DNA from: a virus
DNA length: 34,056 nucleotides
IMG/VR virus record: IMGVR_UViG_3300021083_000537
Location: 1-34,056 of that record
Direction: 5' to 3' (one strand)
The notes beneath the pieces were generated by a model. The model saw nothing but the letters and a program-made list of their open reading frames with translations, did no database searches and was not told the origin of the DNA. The translations under genes were made by a program, and so were the position numbers. Below, one piece after another: positions 22,126 to 27,989 of the stretch (position 1 is the stretch's first letter; each line of letters opens with the position of its first letter).

Positions 22126-22596
22126 ATGCAACGCGATATGTCCTACGAGCTCGACTCGGTGTTCTCCGGCCGCGGCGCTGGTGAGCTGGTGCAGGTCCAG
22201 CAGACCCGCACCCGCATGAGTCGCACGCCCGGCCTGCAGCAGACGCCCCGGTCGACCGTGACCAAGATCAGCGCGCCGCTGGCCCACAAGCTGTCGACCA
22301 GCCATCCCCACAACATCACGGCCCGGCTGTCCCAGCGGAACCTGGACGCGAGCATGGGGCGCCCGCTCAACGCCAAGCTCTACACGGAGCCCAGCGATCT
22401 CGCCGGCGTGGAAGATCTCGCCTGCGATGACGGGGACATGGGCATGGGCATGGGCGACATGGACGCTGGCGATCCGATGCCCGGCATGGGCGACATCACC
22501 ATCCCAGGCATCGGCCCGGTCAGCAAGACCGGTCTGATCATCGCCGGCATCGCCGGCTTCATCGCCTGGAAGCTGTTCAAGCCCAAGCACGCATGA
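22126..22596 (+). CDS. C-anchored protein with PMPGMG motif
   Basis: 156 residues. N-terminal ~95 residues are polar with Arg/Thr/Ser-rich strands (TRTRMSRTPGLQQTPRSTVT). A Met/Gly/Asp-rich segment follows (MGMGMGDMDAGDPMPGMGD), then ITIPGIGPV. The terminal helix GLIIAGIAGFIAWKLF ends KPKHA. The PMPGMG is a degenerate version of the GFMPGM motif in the two preceding genes, again shortly before the anchor. Start ATG 22126 has AAGGAA about 8 bases upstream. Virion membrane component is inferred. Confidence 0.75.
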   Translation: MQRDMSYELDSVFSGRGAGELVQVQQTRTRMSRTPGLQQTPRSTVTKISAPLAHKLSTSHPHNITARLSQRNLDASMGRPLNAKLYTEPSDLAGVEDLACDDGDMGMGMGDMDAGDPMPGMGDITIPGIGPVSKTGLIIAGIAGFIAWKLFKPKHA

Positions 22597-23081
22597 AGGC
22601 GATCCTGGGCATCGGTCGGCTGCTCGCGTTGCATCTGGTCGATCCCGCCACCGGACACGAGTCGACACGGAGAACCCCTGGGATATGGCTCGGATGGGAC
22701 ACCACGAAGCGGCAATTCCTGCTCTGCAGGCCCAAGGGGCGCAGCCAGGCACCGTTACCATCCCGCGTCGTCCGGGCGCATCGCAAATTCCACGCCCACG
22801 ATCCGGCCTCTGGTGGACGCCTGGTGGAGGTGCCGACACCGATCGGACGGCGCCAGCAGATCGCGCTGATCAAGGCCCTGGACTACTTCGTGCCCAAGCA
22901 AGTGATCAGCCCCGACAAGAATCCGTTCGGGTGGACACACGCCTTTGGGGACACCGGCCACAAGGGCGGAACCTATACCGCGAAGGTGATGCCGGCGCTG
23001 GTCAGGGACTCGCGCGGTAACCTCTTCATCAAGCGGCGGAAGGGTAACATCTTCACCGTCGACACGTGGCTCCGAGGATAG
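22593..23081 (+). CDS. Unrecognised soluble protein
   Basis: 162 residues. The N-terminus (MKAILGIGRLLALHLVDPAT) is hydrophobic then polar; the body has basic strands (KRQFLLCRPKGRSQ, HRKFHAHDPASGG) and a C-terminal region with glycine turns (FGDTGHKGGTYTAKVMPALV, GNLFIKRRKGNIFTV). Together it looks beta-rich and basic. It overlaps the previous gene by ATGA and lies 6 bases before the next, so it belongs to the structural run. No family assigned. Confidence 0.68.
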   Translation: MKAILGIGRLLALHLVDPATGHESTRRTPGIWLGWDTTKRQFLLCRPKGRSQAPLPSRVVRAHRKFHAHDPASGGRLVEVPTPIGRRQQIALIKALDYFVPKQVISPDKNPFGWTHAFGDTGHKGGTYTAKVMPALVRDSRGNLFIKRRKGNIFTVDTWLRG

Positions 23082-23087
23082 AACACC

Positions 23088-23648
23088 ATGGCCGCCCTCC
23101 CCTTCAAACTCAAGATGAACGCCAAGACGCTCGGCATCGGCGCCGGTGCCCTGGTCGGCCTGTTCCTGGTCTACAAGCTCGCCTTCCACAAGAGCAAGAA
23201 GGCGGCCGAGGATACCAGCACCTCCGGTGATGCCGCGGCCCTCGCCCAGATCCAAGCCCAGCTGAACCAGCAGGGCCAGACGCTCGCTGCGGCCACGGCG
23301 GCACCTGCAGCCCCAGCCTACGGCACCCCCGGATATGGGTTGCCCTACACCCCGGCGTATGCCGCTCCCACCTACGGCACCCCGGGCTATGTGGCCCCCT
23401 ATGCGGCCCCGGGCACCACCCAGGCCTCAGGACCTCCTGCTACCCCGCCGGTCGGGGGGTACCAGTGGATCTGGAACGGCGCCGCCTGGACCCAGACCCC
23501 GGCCGCCACCCCGGTCGGGATGCACTGGCAGCAGCTGGGATCGACCTTCCAACTCGCCCCGAACGCTTCGAGCGTGGCCTACATCGATCGCCGGCCGGCC
23601 AATCCTGCGGCGATCATCCCGACCGCGACCTTGACCCCACCAAACTAG
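23088..23648 (+). CDS. N-anchored protein with Tyr/Pro/Gly/Ala repeat
   Basis: 186 residues. A basic start (MAALPFKLKMNAKT) leads to an N-terminal membrane helix LGIGAGALVGLFLVYKLAF, a Gln-rich coil (QIQAQLNQQGQTLAA), then a flexible repeat with YGTPGYGLPY, YAAPTYGTPGYVAPY and similar units. The C-terminal ~65 residues form a Trp-rich domain (GYQWIWNGAAWTQTP, MHWQQLGSTFQLAP). The reverse orientation of the anchor distinguishes it from the seven C-anchored proteins. It is the last gene of the rightward block, converging with the RHH coat-like gene 2 bases away. No family recognised. Confidence 0.72.
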   Translation: MAALPFKLKMNAKTLGIGAGALVGLFLVYKLAFHKSKKAAEDTSTSGDAAALAQIQAQLNQQGQTLAAATAAPAAPAYGTPGYGLPYTPAYAAPTYGTPGYVAPYAAPGTTQASGPPATPPVGGYQWIWNGAAWTQTPAATPVGMHWQQLGSTFQLAPNASSVAYIDRRPANPAAIIPTATLTPPN

Positions 23649-23650
23649 GG

Positions 23651-24553
23651 CTACTGAATTTCCCGGTGGATCGTGCCGTCGAGCTGGACCCGGATCTCGG
23701 CCGACTCGAAATGCTTGCCGCCGGTATTGATGGTCAGGCCGAACCATTGGACCGGCGGGATGTAGATCGTCGGGGTGATGCCCACGTGCTTCAGACGCAT
23801 GCGCGGGAGCAGGGGGCCGTACTCGCCATCCTTGATCGGGTCGTCGTCCCGCTCCATGTTCTTGAGCGGCATGGTGAGGTACATCTTCTCGCCGATCTGG
23901 AGTTCAAAGTGCGCCTCGGAGATGTCGACGAGGTGGGAGAATGAGATGCGCACGCCATCGAGATCGAAACGCTTGGGCCAGGTGAGCTGACCTGAGGTAG
24001 CTAGATTGGTGATTGCCGGCCCCCGATTCGGCCCGCCGCCGGTCTGGAAGAAGACGATCGGGGGTGGATTAGCGATGTACTCATCGCGGCGTCCCATCGG
24101 CACGTTGAACATGGTCCCATGGACCTGGGTGTCGTAGAGCGGCTGGCGACACGATTCCAGGCGGATCGTTCCGTTCCGAGCATCCTTGTGCTCGGTGAAG
24201 CGCGCACCGGGGGATGGTTTCAGGTCATCCAGGCCACGCGAGCCCTGCAAGGCATCATCCAGCTGCTTGGCAAGATCTGCGTCTGATACGTCCTCGAGGC
24301 CGGTCAGGGATTGCCGGTACTCCTCGGTCGAGCGAAAGACCCGGCCTTTCTCCGGCTTGGGGTCCTTGGTCTTCTTCGGTGGTTTGGTCGCGGCTGGCAT
24401 GGAGAGATCTCCTGGCATGGGGTTCTGGGTGCGCGTCATGTGACACTGGAGCACCTCTTGGATGGTGAGCTGGTACGCGGGCGAATGTGCTTTGTACCAA
24501 GCCAGCACATCGGGATCGATGCGCATGGTGATCGAGGTTTTCTTCTTGGGCAT
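23651..24553 (-). CDS. RHH-domain fused to coat-like protein, member B, with an internal start
   Basis: 300 residues from ATG 24553. Residues ~1-38 (KKTSITMRIDPDVLAWYKAH, then QLTIQEVL) match the ribbon-helix-helix DNA-binding fold of BrnA-type antitoxins: a basic strand, then two helices. After a Pro/Lys linker comes the WPK(R/K)F coat-like domain: KDARNGTIRLESCRQPLYD, LTWPKRF, IGEKMYLTMPL, YIPPVQWF and the end REIQ. A second in-frame ATG at 24400 (residue 52) has a strong AGGAGA ribosome site 7 bases upstream and would make a 249-residue coat-like protein without the RHH domain. Both may be produced. Confidence 0.75.
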   Translation of the reverse strand: MPKKKTSITMRIDPDVLAWYKAHSPAYQLTIQEVLQCHMTRTQNPMPGDLSMPAATKPPKKTKDPKPEKGRVFRSTEEYRQSLTGLEDVSDADLAKQLDDALQGSRGLDDLKPSPGARFTEHKDARNGTIRLESCRQPLYDTQVHGTMFNVPMGRRDEYIANPPPIVFFQTGGGPNRGPAITNLATSGQLTWPKRFDLDGVRISFSHLVDISEAHFELQIGEKMYLTMPLKNMERDDDPIKDGEYGPLLPRMRLKHVGITPTIYIPPVQWFGLTINTGGKHFESAEIRVQLDGTIHREIQ

Positions 24554-24917
24554 GCCTGTATGTACGTAGATACGTACAGACTTGCAAGACCCGAGACGTA
24601 CATACGAGCTGGGTCTTGGTGCATCGGGCGAAGGGCATAGGCTGGGCCGTGTCGCATGTGGTTGCGCCGCCTCCTCTGCTGGGGCCGCCCGATCAACAGC
24701 ATATGTGCAATCGCTTCTGCCGCTCCTGATGAGCGTGACGAGAACCCCGATGCCCATGATGCTGATGTCCAATCCAGGTCTGCACCTCGCCCTGCTCGGG
24801 AACCCGTATCGCGGTCGTTCCCGCAAGCGCCGTCATTCCTGTTCCAACCCTCGTCGTTCACACCGCCGTGCGTCCGCACGTCGGCACCGTCGTTCCCACA
24901 CCCAAAGGAGAAACCCC
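24554..24917. promoter_or_regulatory. Divergent region with TGTACGTA palindromes
   Basis: 364 bases between the leftward RHH-coat gene and the rightward gene at 24918. TGTACGTAGATACGTACA (24561-24578) is an 18-base palindrome with 8-base arms. TGTATGTACGTA (24557-24568) overlaps it, and an inverted copy ACGTACATACG lies at 24596-24606. They start 4 bases before the RHH start codon, the classic site of RHH autorepression. The rest (24729-24917) is open in frame with the rightward gene and reads as Arg/RRNP-rich, so it is probably partly coding. I found no convincing -35/-10 pair. Confidence 0.6.
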
Positions 24918-25583
24918 ATGGGATTCGCCAAGCAGTACGTGAGCTCCGTCAAGGCAGCTCCCCGTGAGATCCTCGGGATCTTCAAGGGCAAGAACAAGAT
25001 CAAGAACATCGCCTTCGCGCTCGGTGGCGCCGTCGCCACCTACGCCCTGGGCGGAATCGTCAACACCTCACTCGTGACCCCCGGTCTCAACGCCATCCCT
25101 GGCGCGGGTCCGGCGCTCAGCGGCCCGATGGCCAAGCGCGTGATCGGTGCGGCAGTGCCCTTCACCCTCGGCTTCGTCGCCAACAAGTTCATCAAGGGTG
25201 ACCTCGGCAAGGCCCTGGTGGTTGGTGGGGCTATCGCCTCGCTCGCCGAGGCGATCAGCCCCGGGCTCATCGCCCGCCTGGTCTACCACACCCCGGCTGT
25301 CGGCCCCGTGGCCGTTGCTGCAGCGCCTGCTGCCGCTGTCCAGGGCCCTGTCAACGGCCTGAACGGTCTCGGCGGCTATGTCGACGCCCGCGCCTACAAC
25401 GGCACCGGCTCCGAGCTCGACGGCTACGTCGACGCCCGCGCCTACAACGGCACCGGCGAAGAGCTGGCCGGCTATGTCGACGCCCGCGCCTACAACGGCA
25501 CCGGCGACATGGACGACGATCTCGCTGGCATCGGCAGCGACTACCTGACCGAGAGCACCAAGTACATGGAATCCTACCTCTGA
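24918..25583 (+). CDS. Membrane protein with triple GYVDARAYNGTG repeat; possible RRNP extension
   Basis: 221 residues from ATG 24918, which has AAAGGAGAA 8 bases upstream. It has helical N-terminal residues, two or three Gly/Ala-rich hydrophobic segments (IAFALGGAVATYALGGIV; VIGAAVPFTLGFVA; ALVVGGAIASLAEAI), then an Ala/Pro linker and three copies of GYVDARAYNGTG before an acidic end. The reading frame is open upstream to at least 24729, giving a basic extension with SNPRRSHRR and RRNP, and the ribosome site itself is formed by the RRNP codons AGG AGA. Both a short and a long product are possible. No family recognised. Confidence 0.75.
   Translation: MGFAKQYVSSVKAAPREILGIFKGKNKIKNIAFALGGAVATYALGGIVNTSLVTPGLNAIPGAGPALSGPMAKRVIGAAVPFTLGFVANKFIKGDLGKALVVGGAIASLAEAISPGLIARLVYHTPAVGPVAVAAAPAAAVQGPVNGLNGLGGYVDARAYNGTGSELDGYVDARAYNGTGEELAGYVDARAYNGTGDMDDDLAGIGSDYLTESTKYMESYL
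25374..25505 (+). repeat. Tandem 48-base coding repeat (GYVDARAYNGTG x3)
   Basis: Units at 25374-25421, 25422-25469 and 25470-25505. Each encodes GYVDARAYNGTG, with four-residue acidic spacers SELD and EELA between them. The DNA is almost identical across the 36-base cores, indicating recent duplication. Tyr, Asp, Arg and Asn are regularly placed, suggesting a short beta hairpin or ligand-binding loop used three times. Confidence 0.9.
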
Positions 25584-25768
25584 ACTGAGGCAGGTCATAC
25601 GTAGGGGCTGCCCACGGGCCCCTGCCGCTCTTTCTCATCTCTGTCTTCATTCGGTTCGCTGCCCGCCGGCACTTCGCATGCGGGACTGACAACGACCCGT
25701 ATATCCATTCCTGGAGCAACGAGGAAGCCCCTCACGCTCTGGGCCACCCGGTTCCCATCGGAGAAATC
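25584..25768. promoter_or_regulatory. 185-base intergenic region with weak hairpin
   Basis: AGGGGC (25603-25608) pairs with GCCCCT (25618-25623) about 20 bases after the stop, followed only by a pyrimidine-rich stretch (GCTCTTTCTC), so at most a weak terminator. The remainder before the coat-like gene at 25769 contains no clear promoter. GGAGAAATC precedes that gene's ATG as a ribosome site. Confidence 0.35.
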
Positions 25769-26344
25769 ATGCCCGTCTTCCGCACTGTCAAGGACGCCCG
25801 CAGCGGCTCCATCCGCCTCGAAGCCATCCACCAGCCGCTGTACGACAGCGTGCAGCTCGCCACCACCCTGCAGACGTCGGCCACGCTGTTCTCCCTCGGG
25901 AACAACGGTCGCTCGGCGCTCTACACCAACCTCCAGACCGCGGGTCAGCTCAGCTGGCCGAAGCGCTTCAGCATCCGGGCCCTGCGCCAGGTGCTGGGCT
26001 TCAACAGCGCGACCTACGCCAACGTGGCCGTGTTCTGGGGCGCGGCGTTCTACCAGCTGCAGGTCGGTGAGAAGGTCTACCTGACCATCCCCGCCTTCAT
26101 CCTCACCGCTGGCGGCGGTCTGACCCAGCAGACCCTGGTCCCGGCAATCGCCACCACGGCGGGAACGGTCAACTGCGAGACCGGCTGGCCCGACCAGCGG
26201 AACATCTACTCGCTGCTGCACTCGATCTACCTGCCGCCGGTGCAGAACTTCTTCCTCGCACTGACCACGGCGGGCGGCACCCTCTCGGCTGCCACCTACG
26301 TGCACGTGTTCCTGGAAGGTGAGCTGCTGCGCGAAATCCAGTAA
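25769..26344 (+). CDS. Coat-like protein, member C (compact form)
   Basis: 191 residues, almost entirely the shared coat-like domain: VKDARSGSIRLEAIHQPLYD (closely similar to member B), LSWPKRF, GEKVYLTIP, LPPVQNFFLAL and a terminal strand ending LLREIQ. No membrane helix or signal. As the most compact member and with its own strong terminator downstream, it is the best candidate for an abundant coat protein. Proteins of this size with a repeated strand order can be single jelly rolls, but this is untested. The start ATG 25769 follows GGAGAAATC. Confidence 0.75.
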   Translation: MPVFRTVKDARSGSIRLEAIHQPLYDSVQLATTLQTSATLFSLGNNGRSALYTNLQTAGQLSWPKRFSIRALRQVLGFNSATYANVAVFWGAAFYQLQVGEKVYLTIPAFILTAGGGLTQQTLVPAIATTAGTVNCETGWPDQRNIYSLLHSIYLPPVQNFFLALTTAGGTLSAATYVHVFLEGELLREIQ

Positions 26345-26380
26345 GCCATCGCGCGGGCAACCGCGCATGTCTTCGGATGC

Positions 26381-26414
26381 AGAAAACCCTCGGGCTCAGG
26401 CCCGGGGGTTTTCT
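26381..26414. terminator. Bidirectional intrinsic terminator
   Basis: AGAAAACCCTCGGGC (26381-26395) pairs with GCCCGGGGGTTTTCT (26400-26414) around a TCAG loop: 15 pairs including one T-G wobble. The A run on the left and T run on the right give a U tract in both directions. It lies between the coat-like gene (ends 26344) and the end of the leftward 26396-26686 gene, which it overlaps, so it serves both convergent transcripts. It is the clearest terminator in the window and fits a highly expressed coat gene. Confidence 0.9.
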
Positions 26415-26686
26415 GTTGGCAGACGCCACTCGAGCAGCCCGTCCAGCGCATGCGTGAACTGTTCCTGCACCGCCCGGGCTATCTCTTCGTTCGGGTACTC
26501 ACAGGTGTAGGTCTGGCCGTTCGACATCTCCAGGAGGAGGGTCCATACCTGGTCAGGCCTCTCCTGATCAGCGCGCAGCGGCGCTGCCGAGCCGCGCAGT
26601 GTCACTGGGCGTATGCAGATGATCTGGTCTGCATTGATCCACTGCTGGTGCAGCGGCGGGGAGCCGGGGTTGAAGAGTACGAGCAT
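26396..26686 (-). CDS. Small unrecognised protein ending in terminator hairpin
   Basis: 96 residues. Starts MLVLFNPGSPPLHQQWINAD, then an IICIRPVTLRG strand, a polar middle, a VWTLLLEMSNGQTYTCEYP strand and a helical end (EIARAVQEQFTHALDGLL). Strand-turn-strand-helix order gives a compact alpha/beta domain. AGGAGG lies 6 bases before the ATG. The last codons lie in the terminator stem, which constrains its C-terminus to TENPRA. Function unknown. Confidence 0.75.
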   Translation of the reverse strand: MLVLFNPGSPPLHQQWINADQIICIRPVTLRGSAAPLRADQERPDQVWTLLLEMSNGQTYTCEYPNEEIARAVQEQFTHALDGLLEWRLPTENPRA

Positions 26687-26719
26687 GATTGCCTCCTACG
26701 AAAAGCGGTTCATGATGGG

Positions 26720-26947
26720 ATGATGGACCTGCACGAAGGCATCGCATCGCTCCCGGAGATGGAACGCCTGATCATCCGGCTGCGCTGGTTGGAGCGGTTC
26801 TCGGTCGATGACATCGCCCATTGCCTCCGCATCACGGCCGAGCAGGTGCTCGCCTACGATAGCCAGGCCCGGGACCGCCTACGCCGGCGGCTTGACCCAG
26901 CCGACCTCCAAGCGCTGCTGCCGAGCCCACTCGAGCACGTCGGCTAG
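26720..26947 (+). CDS. Sigma-70 region-4-like HTH protein
   Basis: 75 residues (ATG 26720 or 26723). LPEMERLIIRLRWLERFSVDDIAHCLRITAEQVLAYDSQARDRLRRRL follows the sigma-4 consensus: Leu-Pro-x-x-Glu-Arg then helices, SVDDIAHCL as helix 2 and the recognition helix around TAEQVLAYDSQAR. Region 4 binds the -35 element. No region 2 is present, so it would be an anti-sigma-like, co-activator or late-promoter factor. Codon use is normal for the neighbours. It is alone on this strand and its 3' end overlaps the opposite gene by 69 bases. No promoter or good ribosome site identified. Confidence 0.65.
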   Translation: MMDLHEGIASLPEMERLIIRLRWLERFSVDDIAHCLRITAEQVLAYDSQARDRLRRRLDPADLQALLPSPLEHVG

Positions 26948-27409
26948 CTGGCGCCGCTCGTCCGCCCACCGCTCGTTGCCCGCGGGCCCGGATGTGCTGC
27001 GCAACGGGTCGATGGCACCCGTGAAATCCGCATCCCCGGCCTTGTCGTCGCCGAAGTAGTCCACCACGGTGGCTCCGAGCTTGGCAGCCAGCCCAAGGGC
27101 CATGATCGATGAGAACCGCTGGTGGATCGGGAGCTCCTCCCAGGCGACCTGCTGCAGGCGCTCGAGCGGGATCTTGACCGGGATCTGCTTAGCCCATGCC
27201 AGGCGCAGCGCATCACCGATCGAGCAGATGCCGACCTTGGGCGTCTGATTGTACCAAGTGAGCGCTTCCCAATCCCCCACGCACCACCAGTCGCACGGCC
27301 AGAACTGCACCGCGGCGTTGACTCCGATGATCAGGTCGTAGCTCCCCTTCCGCCAGGCCCAGGCCGCCTTCAGCGAGGGCCCTGGGCAGAGGATCGCGGC
27401 TCGGGTCAC
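26879..27409 (-). CDS. MptE/DUF115-like protein
   Basis: 176 residues from a GTG start. The N-terminus TRAAILCPGPSLKAAWAWRK carries the GPSL glycine-rich loop, followed by YDLIIGVNAAVQFWPCDWW. This resembles the DUF115/MptE-like group seen in phages and archaea, which have a Rossmann-like phosphate-binding fold; members include pterin pyrophosphokinase and glycosyltransferase-like proteins. The enzymatic role here is unknown. The start (GTGA overlap at 27406-27409) is coupled to the upstream gene, and the 3' end overlaps the sigma-4-like gene on the other strand. Confidence 0.6.
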   Translation of the reverse strand: MTRAAILCPGPSLKAAWAWRKGSYDLIIGVNAAVQFWPCDWWCVGDWEALTWYNQTPKVGICSIGDALRLAWAKQIPVKIPLERLQQVAWEELPIHQRFSSIMALGLAAKLGATVVDYFGDDKAGDADFTGAIDPLRSTSGPAGNERWADERRQLADVLEWARQQRLEVGWVKPPA

Positions 27410-27669
27410 GGAGCAACCTCTGCGGGTTCTGCAGGGGCGTAGGACTCCTCTGGGCCGTGCTGCGCGAGCACCCGCTCGGCGATCCCGTTGAGTGCCAAGG
27501 TCTGCTGCACCAGCTGGCGCATCGCGCAGGCCACCGCCAGAGCCTGGGGCCCCGGCATCGCCTCGACCAGCACCAGCACCTGCTGACCCACCACGGCGCG
27601 CACCACGGCATCCCCGGACTGATCGTCCTGAGGCAGCACCACCGAGATCTCGGGGACGATGGGCGACAT
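27406..27669 (-). CDS. Small helical protein, unknown
   Basis: 87 residues. It has a strand-like start (VPEISVVLPQDD), then VVRAVVGQQVLVLVEAMPG, and a helix with Leu/Gln spacing (LAVACAMRQLVQQTLALNG), ending in a Pro/Glu-rich tail. Valine-rich strands plus one helix suggest a small alpha/beta subunit. The start is 2 bases after the previous stop and its stop overlaps the next GTG. No family recognised. Confidence 0.65.
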   Translation of the reverse strand: MSPIVPEISVVLPQDDQSGDAVVRAVVGQQVLVLVEAMPGPQALAVACAMRQLVQQTLALNGIAERVLAQHGPEESYAPAEPAEVAP

Positions 27670-27671
27670 GC

Positions 27672-27989
27672 CTAGACCTTCTCCGCATCCTTGACGGGCG
27701 CGGCACCGATGATGGAGCGGATGCGGTTCTTGGCCACCTCGCTGAGTCCCTGGAAGGCCAGATCGATCATCTCGGGATGGTCGTTGACCAGATCCCCGAA
27801 GACCTTGGCGGCGACATAGCGCCCCGCCCCGTCCTTCTTCGCCAGGTTCTTGCCCGCGGTGATGGCTGGGATGACGGCCATCATGTCGAGCTTGAACCCG
27901 TTGCCGGCGAAGAGCCCGTCCAGCGTGGAACGGATGGTGCCCAGCACCTTCTGCACGTCGGGATCGCTGGCATGGTCGGGCGCGGTCAT
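27672..27989 (-). CDS. Small protein downstream of recombinase, unknown
   Basis: 105 residues, mostly helical: SDPDVQKVLGTIRSTLDGLF, MMAVIPAITAGKNLAKK, VFGDLVNDHPEMIDLAFQG. The ATG at 27989 overlaps the recombinase stop (ATGA), so the two are made together. It may be an accessory or directionality factor for the recombinase, but it is not Xis-like by sequence and the position is the only support. Confidence 0.65.
   Translation of the reverse strand: MTAPDHASDPDVQKVLGTIRSTLDGLFAGNGFKLDMMAVIPAITAGKNLAKKDGAGRYVAAKVFGDLVNDHPEMIDLAFQGLSEVAKNRIRSIIGAAPVKDAEKV

Noticed and set aside
23088-23648. Collagen-like fibre
   Set aside because: The Gly/Pro/Tyr repeat lacks the regular Gly-x-y triplet.
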